The position numbers and the translations under genes were made by a program. Below, piece after piece: positions 1-6,263 of a DNA stretch of 9,178 nt. The stretch lies in contig JAVHXR010000084.1 in the NCBI GenBank assembly GCA_031119515.1, positions 1 to 9,178 on the forward strand, written 5' to 3'. The notes beneath the pieces are model-generated. The model was not told the DNA's origin. It made no database searches and saw only the letters and a program-made list of their open reading frames with translations. This stretch comes from Propionicimonas sp. (GTDB lineage: Bacteria > Actinomycetota > Actinomycetes > Propionibacteriales > Propionibacteriaceae). Numbering within the stretch: the stretch's first letter is position 1; each line of letters begins with the position of its first letter.

Positions 1-1
1 C

Positions 2-1072
2 AGCTACGCCCTGGCGATGGTGCGGCCGATCGACCCCGACGAGATCAGCCCCGCGGATGTCGCGCTGCTGTCGGTGCTGTCGTGGTCGGGAGCGATGCTG
101 ATCGCCAACGACGGCCTGGTGTCGATGCAGCGGTTGCGTGACCTGGTCCAGAAGCTGGCCTGGGCAGGCGGCCTGCTCGCCGCGCTGGGCGTGGCGCAGT
201 TCCTGACCAATGACATCCTGATCGACCGGATCTCGATCCCCGGCCTGCGGGTGGCGGAGTTCGAGGTCTTCGAGCGGGGCGGCTTCGTCCGTCCCTCGGG
301 GACAGCGACCCACCCGATCGAGTTCGGCATCATCCTGGCGATGATGATGCCGTTCGCGCTGCACTCGGCCTACTTCGGCAAGGCCCGCAATCTCGTGGTG
401 CGCTGGCTGCCGACCCTCCTGCTCGGCGTCGCGATCGCGCTCACGTTCTCGCGGTCGGCCTACGTCAGCGCCGGGGTAGCCCTCATCATCTTGATGATCG
501 GCTGGCCGGCCAGGCGCCGGGCGACCTTCGCCGCAGGGCTGGGAGCGCTCGCCGTCGTCCTGTTCGCCGCGGTGCCACGGCTGTTCGGGACGATCGGCGC
601 GCTGTTCCGCAACGTCGGCGACGACCCGAGCATCTCCTCGCGCACCGACAGCTACGACCTCGCCTTCGAGTTCATCGGCAACTCGCCGTTCTTCGGACGC
701 GGCCTGGGCACCTTCCTGCCCAAGTACCGGATCTTCGACAACCAGTACCTCGTGCTGCTGGTCAGCATCGGCGTCGTCGGGACGATAGCGGCGGTGGTGC
801 TCTTCCTGACCGGGGTCTGGGTCGCACTGTCCGTGGCGAGGTCGGACCCGGAGCCCGAGAACCGCGACGTCGGGCTGACGATCGCGGCCGCCATCGCCGC
901 CGGGGCGGTGAGCCTGGCCACCTTCGACGCCTTCGCCTTCCCGATGACGATGGGCACGCTCTTCCTGGTGCTGGGCATGGCGGGCGCCGCCTACCGGCTG
1001 AGCAGCGAGGAGCCCTTCGTCGGCACCCCGGCAGTGGCCCCGTCCCGGCGGGGCGTCGCGACCGGTGGTTGA
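2..1072 (+). CDS. O-antigen ligase / polysaccharide polymerase-like membrane protein (5' partial)
   Basis: The reading frame is open from the left window edge, so the N-terminus is missing. ATG 18 and GTG 17 or nearby codons are probably internal. About 356 residues are visible and they form seven to nine hydrophobic segments. A TFSRSAY motif (Arg codon 452-454) follows one of them, and a large loop is followed by GRGLGTF and DNQYL (737-751) before another membrane pair. This layout is that of the Wzy_C/WaaL family, which transfers or polymerises undecaprenyl-linked glycans on the outer face of the membrane using a conserved loop Arg and, in many members, a His. Here an Asp stands where I would expect that His (DNQYL). 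The last ~25 residues are a polar tail. Next on the same strand come a glycosyltransferase remnant and a flippase, which fits an export locus. Ligase and polymerase cannot be told apart from sequence alone. Confidence 0.8.
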   Translation, partial: SYALAMVRPIDPDEISPADVALLSVLSWSGAMLIANDGLVSMQRLRDLVQKLAWAGGLLAALGVAQFLTNDILIDRISIPGLRVAEFEVFERGGFVRPSGTATHPIEFGIILAMMMPFALHSAYFGKARNLVVRWLPTLLLGVAIALTFSRSAYVSAGVALIILMIGWPARRRATFAAGLGALAVVLFAAVPRLFGTIGALFRNVGDDPSISSRTDSYDLAFEFIGNSPFFGRGLGTFLPKYRIFDNQYLVLLVSIGVVGTIAAVVLFLTGVWVALSVARSDPEPENRDVGLTIAAAIAAGAVSLATFDAFAFPMTMGTLFLVLGMAGAAYRLSSEEPFVGTPAVAPSRRGVATGG

Positions 1073-1097
1073 CCTGAGAGCCGATTCGACGGTCGGA

Positions 1098-1103
1098 TAG
1101 GAT
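1098..1103 (+). promoter_or_regulatory. Possible -10 box (TAGGAT) before the broken glycosyltransferase
   Basis: TAGGAT fits the actinobacterial TANNNT -10 consensus and sits in the 86-base gap after the ligase gene. A TTGACC stands at 1069-1074, but the 23-base spacing is too long for a normal -35, so only the -10 is suggestive. A transcript from about 1110 would have a leader of about 49 bases containing a small CCCC-GCC-GGGG hairpin (1117-1127) and the ribosome binding site. Confidence 0.3.
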
Positions 1104-1139
1104 CCGCACACGCATTCCCCGCCGGGGTGGTGGGGCCGC

Positions 1140-1151
1140 AGGGGAGGGGAG
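1140..1151 (+). promoter_or_regulatory. Ribosome binding site for the gene starting at 1159
   Basis: A purine-rich AGGGGAGGGGAG run ends 7 bases before ATG 1159. This supports that ATG as the true start of the glycosyltransferase, even though the frame is interrupted 64 codons later. Confidence 0.6.
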
Positions 1152-1158
1152 TTCCTGG

Positions 1159-2193
1159 ATGCTGACTCACGCGATCGTCGTGGCGACCCGGAATCGGCTG
1201 GACATGCTCACTACCTCGCTGCCGCTGTTCGTCAACCAGTCGCGGCCGGCGGACCGGATCGTGATCGTCGACCGAAGCGACGACCACGAGGCCGTCCGCG
1301 CGTTCTGCGAGCGGCTCGCCGAGACCGCGCCGATGCCGTTAGTGATCCTCTAAGGCTCCCAGGCGAAACTGCCCGCCCAGCGCAACCAGGGCCTCGACCA
1401 CGTCGAGGAGGACGTCACGATCTTCCCCGACGACGACTCGCTGTGGTACCCCGACACCGCCGAGAAGTTCCTCGCCGTCTACGAGGCGGACCCGAACCGC
1501 CGGTACGGCGCGGTCTCGGCCAACGACGTCTACGCGCCGCCCGGGGGGCTGCCGGACAGCACCCCGCCGCGGACCAGCCGGGTCGCGGACCGCCCGCTGG
1601 TGACCCGTCTCCGCAACGGGCTGGAGGCCGCCCTGGTGCCGCAGCCGTTCGAGGTCTACGGCGGCGAGCGGACGGCCGAGCTCGAGCCGGCAGCTGTGGC
1701 CGACGGCCTCGGGTACGAGCTCGTCGGCACGATCGGCGGCTACCGGATGAGCTTCCGCACCGAGGTCGCGAAAGCCGTCAGGTTCGACCGGGTGCTCGGC
1801 TCCAGGGTCGGCTACGGCCAGCACGAGGACAAGGACATGGCGCTGCGGGTGCTGTCCGCGGGCTCGCTGATCGCCGTCGCCCCGGGTGCCAGGGTGTTCC
1901 ACAACATCGCCCCCGGGAAGCGCGCCAACGGGTTCTCCTACGGCTTCTTCCAGATCCTCAACTACCTCTACATCTGCAAGAAGGTCTTTCCGCCGCGCTC
2001 GCGGGCGGTCCGGGTCACCCGGCGCTACCTTCGCTACAAGACCTTCCTGTACTGGATCCGGCGCTTCGACGAGTTCGATCGCGAGGTCCACAGGGGAGCC
2101 GCGGCCGCGCTGGGCGAGTTCGACGCGATCACCGGCGCGGCGCCGTCCCAACTGGCCGAACGGTACGCCCAGGTCTGCGACCGGCACCTGTGA
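1159..2193 (+). pseudogene. Family 2 glycosyltransferase interrupted by in-frame TAA at 1351-1353
   Basis: From ATG 1159 the frame encodes a GT-A N-terminus: HAIVVATRNRLDML, then a second strand with IVIVDRSDD. It stops at TAA 1351-1353 after 64 residues. The same frame then runs open to TGA 2191-2193, with GC-rich third positions and clear GT2 features: PAQRNQG just after the stop, a DDD nucleotide-sugar/metal motif at 1429-1437 (residues 91-93 counting the stop), and GYGQHEDKDMALR (an ED-type base region). A basic/aromatic C-terminus follows. Full length would be about 344 codons, normal for the family. No frameshift is needed, only one codon change. The first in-frame ATG/GTG after the stop is GTG 1600, beyond the DDD motif, so neither half should be active alone. 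The cause may be a recent nonsense mutation or a sequencing error. The gene lies between the ligase and flippase genes and probably adds a sugar to the same glycan. Confidence 0.85.
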
Positions 2194-2232
2194 GGACCGG
2201 ACGGGGGCGGCTGGCCGCCGCGGGGTGCGCCG

Positions 2233-3735
2233 ATGAGTGAGGAGTCGCTGACCCGCCAGACCTCGTCCGGCATCATGTGGATGACCGCCCAGAAGTGGGT
2301 GACGCGGATCGGCGCGCTGGTCACGATGGTCATCCTGACCCGGAACCTCGCCCCGGAGGACTTCGGTCTCGCCGCCGCCGCGACCACCCTGATGCCGGTG
2401 CTCTACGTCCTGGCCGACGTCGGCTTCTCGGCCTACATCATCCAGAGCGAGTCCGCCGAGAAGCCCACCCTCGACACGGCGTTCTGGTTCTCCCTGGGCG
2501 CCGGCCTCGTCCTCGCCGGCGGGGTGGCCCTGGCCGCCCCGCTGATCGGGTCGCTGCTCGGCCAGCCCGACGTCGCCCCGCTGATCCAGGTGATGGCCCT
2601 GTCGGTGGCGCTGGTCGCGCTCGGCTCGGTACCGGTCTCCCTGATGCGACGGCGAATGGCCTTCCGTCCGCTGGCCCTGATGGAGGTGGCCAGTTCGCTC
2701 GTCGCCCAGGTGGTCGCGATCACCGCGGCGCTGCTGGGTGCCGGGGCGTGGGCGCTGGTGCTGCAGATCCTGGTCTCCCAGGTGATCGCGACAGGCTGGG
2801 TGTGGGTGGCGGCGCGGTGGCGCCCCGGCCTGTCCTTCTCGCGCTCGGAGTTCAAGGAGATGGCCGGTTTCGGGATCAACGTGCTCGGCAGCGAGGCCGT
2901 GATGGTGGTGCGGTACTGGGCCGAGACCGCGATCGTGGTGGCCGGCGTCGGCGTCCGCGGGATGGGGTTGCTGAACATCGCCCAGCGCCTCGTCCAGACC
3001 GCGGAGGATCTCAGCGTCGCCGCCCTCGCCCCGGTGTCGATGGTCGCCTTCTCCCGCGTCCGCGACGATCCGGAGCGGCTCCGCTCGTCCTACCTGCGGG
3101 CATCCTCGATCTCCTACGCCGTGGTCACCCCGATGATGGTCTTCGTCGCGGTGTCCGCTCCCGTGCTGATCCCGTTCCTGTTCGGCGCGGACAAGACCGA
3201 CAGTGCCGTCCTGGTGCCCGCGGTGGCGGCCTGGGCGCTGATCGGGATCGGCTGGGCGATCGACCGCGGCCTGCACATCGGGATCGGCAAGCCCCGGCGC
3301 TGGTTCATGCTGATCGCGGTCGCCTACGGGCTGACGATCGGCATCCTGGCGTTCGCCGTCCGGTACGGGCTGATGGTGCTCGTCGTGGTGTGGGTGGGAG
3401 CGGCGCTGATCGAGGCACTGATCCGCTGGCTCGCGGTCAGCCGGCTGATCGGGGCGAGCGTCTGGCAGGTCGCCACGCCGTTCCTTGGCATCGTCTTCCC
3501 CGGCGCGGTCGCGGTGGGGGCCGGCGTCGGCATGATGAACCTGGTCCAGGGCTGGCCCGACCTGCTGGTCCTGGCGGTGACCGGCGTCGCTGTCGTCGCC
3601 ACCTACCTGCTGACCCTACGGCTGGTCAGGAAGCGCGTCTTCGCCGACGCTGTGACGATGCTCCCGGCCCGCATCTCCCGCCTGCTGCGCTGGGCGCTGC
3701 CGAAGGAGTACCGGACGGTCAACGAAGCCGCTTGA
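2233..3735 (+). CDS. Wzx-type polysaccharide flippase (MOP superfamily)
   Basis: The gene encodes 500 residues with about 12 or more hydrophobic segments spread along the length. The N-terminus (SSGIMWMTAQKWVTRIGALVTMV followed by ILTRNLAPEDFG) is the signature of the polysaccharide transporter branch of the MOP superfamily (RfbX/WzxC/TuaB-like). Such proteins move undecaprenyl-diphosphate-linked repeat units from the cytosolic to the outer membrane face. Charged loops (MRRRMAF, VRDDPERLRSSYLRAS, KPRRWF) alternate with membrane spans as expected. ATG 2233 is chosen because the protein begins in family register there. Its ribosome binding site is weak (GGGG about 8 bases upstream). It follows the broken glycosyltransferase by 39 bases, so it is probably in one transcript with it. 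Its last codons overlap the convergent deacetylase gene by 17 bases. Glycan specificity cannot be read from the sequence. Confidence 0.88.
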   Translation: MSEESLTRQTSSGIMWMTAQKWVTRIGALVTMVILTRNLAPEDFGLAAAATTLMPVLYVLADVGFSAYIIQSESAEKPTLDTAFWFSLGAGLVLAGGVALAAPLIGSLLGQPDVAPLIQVMALSVALVALGSVPVSLMRRRMAFRPLALMEVASSLVAQVVAITAALLGAGAWALVLQILVSQVIATGWVWVAARWRPGLSFSRSEFKEMAGFGINVLGSEAVMVVRYWAETAIVVAGVGVRGMGLLNIAQRLVQTAEDLSVAALAPVSMVAFSRVRDDPERLRSSYLRASSISYAVVTPMMVFVAVSAPVLIPFLFGADKTDSAVLVPAVAAWALIGIGWAIDRGLHIGIGKPRRWFMLIAVAYGLTIGILAFAVRYGLMVLVVVWVGAALIEALIRWLAVSRLIGASVWQVATPFLGIVFPGAVAVGAGVGMMNLVQGWPDLLVLAVTGVAVVATYLLTLRLVRKRVFADAVTMLPARISRLLRWALPKEYRTVNEAA

Positions 3736-3738
3736 CCG
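3716..3738. terminator. Palindrome spanning the two convergent stop codons
   Basis: CGGTCAA (3716-3722) is the exact reverse complement of TTGACCG (3732-3738), giving a 7-bp stem and a 9-base loop. The left arm contains the minus-strand stop (TCA 3719-3721) and the right arm the plus-strand stop (TGA 3733-3735). It sits at the flippase/deacetylase junction and could end transcription or block 3' degradation in both directions. There is no U-tract, so the role is inferred from position only. Confidence 0.4.
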
Positions 3739-4369
3739 CGCTCGCCAGCCGGTTCCGCAGGTCGGAGGCGACCGGGCGGTCAGAGACCAGCGCCCGCACG
3801 GTCTCGGCGGTGTCGCCGGCGGTGACGCTGAACCGCGCCTGCAGCCAGGAGCCCTCCCTGGCCGGGAACCGGTCGCTGGTGTAGACCGTCCGGTAGTCGT
3901 ACCGCTTCAACTCCCCGAGCAGCCGCCGGCCGTACCGCCCGAGCGGGAGCGCCGCCTCGTCGATCGGGGCGCCGACCACCTCGGACAGGACGCTCCGGGC
4001 ATCGGCCAGTTCGCGCCGCAGCTCTGCGCCGCCCAGATCCCGCCACGGGATGTGGTCCCAGCCGTGGCTGCCGATCCCCATCCCGGCGGCGCGGAGTTCC
4101 CGCAGCCCGGCGGGGGTGAGACTGGCTGGGTCGTCCAGCCGGCCGGCGAGCGCGAAGAAGGTGGCGGTGAGGCCCCGCTCGCGGAGTTCCGGCAGGCCGA
4201 TCTCCAGGTCGGAGGCGTTGCCGTCGTCGAAACTGAGCCGGACCTGCGGCCGTCCGGTCACGACGTCGAGGATCCGGCGGAAGCTGTCGGCGGTGACCCA
4301 GTACCTCGCCTCGCCCGGCTCCCGCTCACGCTGGCAGGTCCCGATCCCGTGGAAGCAGAGGTTGATCAT
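3719..4369 (-). CDS. NodB-type polysaccharide deacetylase
   Basis: The gene encodes 216 residues with the NodB fold motifs in order: CFHGIG near the N-terminus, LSFDDG at 45-50 (D48 the likely catalytic base, D49 a metal ligand), and SHGWDH at 101-106 (H102 and H106 complete the Asp-His-His metal site). A later LPLGRYGRR stands where many members carry RxPY. The family removes N- or O-acetyl groups from glycans in a metal-dependent way. There is no signal peptide, so a cytosolic or membrane-face substrate is more likely than secreted wall polymer. The frame extends upstream to 4528, but ATG 4369 is preferred. It gives the family N-terminus, has a GGGGGG-rich site upstream, and overlaps the stop of the preceding glycosyltransferase as ATGA (4366-4369), which implies translational coupling. 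The 3' end overlaps the flippase gene convergently. Confidence 0.85.
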   Translation of the reverse strand: MINLCFHGIGTCQREREPGEARYWVTADSFRRILDVVTGRPQVRLSFDDGNASDLEIGLPELRERGLTATFFALAGRLDDPASLTPAGLRELRAAGMGIGSHGWDHIPWRDLGGAELRRELADARSVLSEVVGAPIDEAALPLGRYGRRLLGELKRYDYRTVYTSDRFPAREGSWLQARFSVTAGDTAETVRALVSDRPVASDLRNRLASAVKRLR

Positions 4370-5259
4370 GCCCGGCCCCCCGGCTGTCGGGTCGACTCGT
4401 CGCGGCCCCACTCGTTCCCGGGCCGGGCGGGACGCCGGGCGAGCACGGCGGCCAGGACGGTGAGCCCGAGGTAGGGGACGGCGGCGAACGCGAGCCGCGG
4501 CTCCCGCGCCACCACCTCGCGCAGCCATCCCCAGCGGTCCGGCTTCCTGATCGTGGCGTCGACCTCACCGGCGGCGGCCGCTGCCCGGATCTGGGCGGAG
4601 CCGCGCCGCACCCGGACCAGGCGGCGCATCAGGTCGCGGGTGGTGAACGGGGTCTCCACCACCACCACCACATCCTGGGCGACGGCCTTCTCGGTGTCGG
4701 CGAACTGGCCGTCCAGGAACAGGTCGTCGGCGACCATCGCGGGGAACGCATCGAAGCGGGCACGCCCCGCGCGCGACACCGCGATCATGCCGCGTCCGAA
4801 CAACCCGGTGCGGAACGCAGGGTGGCGTTCGTTGATCGCGAAGTAGGCCCGTACCAGCCACGGCCGGCCCGCGGTGTTCAGGCTCCGGCGCGGCACCACA
4901 GCCAGCGGCGGCGGGTCCTGGGCGACCCGGCCGACCACGGCGGCGAGCCCCCCCGGCGGCACCACGATGTCGGCGTCGAGATAGATCCGTGGGAAACCGG
5001 TGGCGAGCTCCTCCGCGGCGTTCAGCGCGCCGGCCTTCCCGGGATCGGGGCGGTCGATCACCGCGACCCCGGCCCGGGCAGCGATCGCGGCGGTGTCGTC
5101 CGTGCAGCCGTTCGCGCTGACGATGACCTCGGCCGGCTGCTCGGCGAGCTGGGCGACCAGGGCGTCCAGCGTGCGGGCGATCACCGCCTCCTCGTTGTGC
5201 GCGGCGATCACGACGCTCGCTCTCGCGCCGCCCTGGGCGGGCGTCGTTGCATCGGGCAT
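4366..5259 (-). CDS. Family 2 glycosyltransferase with C-terminal membrane anchor
   Basis: The gene encodes 297 residues. The GT-A elements are clear: SVVIAAHNEEAVI at 15-27, VIVSANGCTDDT at 45-56, GKAGALNAA at 74-82, the LDAD DxD motif with D95 and D97 (nucleotide-sugar/Mn binding), and VADDLFLDG with D178/D179 in the acceptor-base region. An arginine-rich helix (RRLVRVRRGSAQIR) and a hydrophobic span at about 256-274 follow, suggesting attachment to the inner membrane where lipid-linked glycans are built. ATG 5259 is preceded by overlapping GGAGG and GAGGAG sites. The long open frame upstream of this ATG is non-coding shadow. The gene is first in a two-gene unit with the deacetylase, which suggests that the sugar it adds (for example an N-acetylhexosamine) is the one later deacetylated. 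Donor and acceptor are not predictable from the sequence. Confidence 0.88.
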   Translation of the reverse strand: MPDATTPAQGGARASVVIAAHNEEAVIARTLDALVAQLAEQPAEVIVSANGCTDDTAAIAARAGVAVIDRPDPGKAGALNAAEELATGFPRIYLDADIVVPPGGLAAVVGRVAQDPPPLAVVPRRSLNTAGRPWLVRAYFAINERHPAFRTGLFGRGMIAVSRAGRARFDAFPAMVADDLFLDGQFADTEKAVAQDVVVVVETPFTTRDLMRRLVRVRRGSAQIRAAAAAGEVDATIRKPDRWGWLREVVAREPRLAFAAVPYLGLTVLAAVLARRPARPGNEWGRDESTRQPGGRA

Positions 5260-5282
5260 GCGCCTCCCTCTCCTCGCCTCGA

Positions 5283-5288
5283 AGGATA
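5283..5288 (-). promoter_or_regulatory. Putative -10 box (TATCCT) for the glycosyltransferase-deacetylase pair
   Basis: On the minus strand TATCCT matches TANNNT. A start site about 7 bases downstream (near 5276) would leave a leader of about 17 bases carrying just the GAGGAG/GGAGG ribosome binding region before ATG 5259. A GGGACG about 17 bases upstream is a weak -35. The box lies in the 111-base divergent gap shared with the acyltransferase gene. Confidence 0.45.
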
Positions 5289-5357
5289 GTGCCGGGGTGC
5301 GCCCGCGTCCCGCCCGGGTGCGGTGTGGACGTCCGGCGCCGGCCGGGGGGTGGTCAG

Positions 5358-5363
5358 TAGGCT
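5358..5363 (+). promoter_or_regulatory. Putative -10 box (TAGGCT) for a leaderless acyltransferase gene
   Basis: TAGGCT fits TANNNT and is followed by exactly 7 bases and then GTG 5371. This is the spacing seen for leaderless transcripts in actinobacteria, where the mRNA begins at the start codon. No convincing Shine-Dalgarno or -35 is present. The site decides between GTG 5371 and the further upstream GTG 5323. Confidence 0.45.
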
Positions 5364-5370
5364 GGCTGCC

Positions 5371-6234
5371 GTGGCTGGCGACGCTGTGACGGTGCGACCG
5401 ATCGGGGACGCCGACGTCGGCGCCGTCAGCGAGTTCCTGCACGCCGAACTGAACCAACAGGTGCCGGCCGAGCGGTGGGCACGGGTGATGTCGCCGCCGT
5501 GGCCGGACGCCGGACCCGACCACGGCGTCCTGCTCGAGGCCGACGGGCGGATCGTCGGGGCGTACCTCGCCGTCTACAGCCGGCGCGACCTCGGCGGGGA
5601 GCCGCGCCCGGTCTGCAACCTCGCCGCCTTCTGTGTGCTCGAGGAGTTCCGGACGCACTCTGTCCGGCTGCTCCGGGCGGTGCTGGCGCGGAAGGGCTAC
5701 GACTTCACCGACCTCTCGCCGAGCGGGAACGTGGTGGCGCTGAACGAGCGCCTCAGGTTCCGCCACCTCGACACCGCCACCTGGCTGGTCCCCAACCTGC
5801 CGTTCCCCGGCGGGCGGGGGACCACCCTCACCACCGACCCGGAGGTGCTTCGCCGGGTGCTGCGGGGCCGCGACGCCGCCGTCTTCGCCGACCACGAGCA
5901 CGCCGCGGCGACCCGCCACGTCCTCGTCCAGAGCGGTGCCGGCTACGGCTACCTGGTCTTCCGCCGCGACCGTCGCAAGGGACTGCGGCTGTTCGCCACC
6001 CCGCTGTACGCCGGCGGTGACCCCGAGTGCCTGCGCCGGGGATGGCGCCGGATCGGTTCGTACCTGCTGCTGCGCTGCGGCCTGCCGGTGACCCTCGCCG
6101 AACCGAGGATCCTCGGATTCCGCCCCGGTCCGGGACGCCGGCTGGGCAAGCCGCGGGCACGGATGGTGCGCGGCGTGCCCGACCTGGACGGCGTCGACTA
6201 CCTCTACAGCGAACTCGCCCTGGTCGAGTGGTAG
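5371..6234 (+). CDS. GNAT-like acyltransferase, probable glycan decoration enzyme
   Basis: The gene encodes 287 residues from GTG 5371. The N-terminal half reads as a GNAT fold: VTVRPIGDADVGAVSEFLH opens it, then GVLLEADGRIVGAYLAVYS (strands 2-3) and NLAAFCVLEEFRTHSVRLLRAVL (strand 4 and helix 3, the acyl-CoA site). GYDFTDLSPSGNVVALNERLRFRHLD is the Asn/Glu-rich closing region common in this superfamily. The usual Q/RxxGxG/A loop is replaced by EEFRTHSV, so binding of ordinary acetyl-CoA is uncertain. The C-terminal half (about residues 140-287) is a second mixed alpha/beta region I do not recognise. It could be a further GNAT-like or FemAB-like half. The start at 5371 rests on the -10 box 7 bases upstream. 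GTG 5323 would add 16 residues unlike the family. The gene stands alone, divergent from the glycosyltransferase and convergent with the GT4 gene. The acyl donor may be the carrier protein encoded at 7789-8046 (inference). Confidence 0.65.
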   Translation: MAGDAVTVRPIGDADVGAVSEFLHAELNQQVPAERWARVMSPPWPDAGPDHGVLLEADGRIVGAYLAVYSRRDLGGEPRPVCNLAAFCVLEEFRTHSVRLLRAVLARKGYDFTDLSPSGNVVALNERLRFRHLDTATWLVPNLPFPGGRGTTLTTDPEVLRRVLRGRDAAVFADHEHAAATRHVLVQSGAGYGYLVFRRDRRKGLRLFATPLYAGGDPECLRRGWRRIGSYLLLRCGLPVTLAEPRILGFRPGPGRRLGKPRARMVRGVPDLDGVDYLYSELALVEW

Positions 6235-6243
6235 CCCGCGCTC

Positions 6244-6263
6244 GCCGGCCGCGTCAGGCCGGC
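6244..6263. terminator. Hairpin at the acyltransferase/GT4 convergent junction
   Basis: GCCGGCC (6244-6250) pairs exactly with GGCCGGC (6257-6263) around a 6-base loop that contains the GT4 stop codon (TCA 6254-6256). It starts 10 bases after the acyltransferase stop. A strong GC stem at a 19-base convergent gap could terminate both transcripts. There is no U-run, and chance GC palindromes are common at this base composition. Confidence 0.35.

Noticed and set aside
1069..1103. Full sigma70-type promoter TTGACC...TAGGAT
   Set aside because: The 23-base spacing is too long for a -35/-10 pair. Only the -10 is kept as a weak candidate.
1351..1353. Programmed recoding of the internal stop
   Set aside because: TAA is not used for selenocysteine or pyrrolysine. 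No slippery site or evident stimulatory structure follows, and no frame change is needed, so mutation or error is simpler.
1339..3276. 645-codon open frame on the minus strand opposite the glycosyltransferase and flippase
   Set aside because: Its product is a run of His, Asp, Arg, Gly and Pro with no domain pattern, typical of the antisense of GC-rich genes. The plus-strand genes in the same bases have clear family motifs.
2277..3884. 535-codon plus-strand open frame overlapping the flippase gene
   Set aside because: It is a frame-shifted shadow rich in Arg, Gly and Pro without membrane segments or motifs. The flippase frame explains the region.
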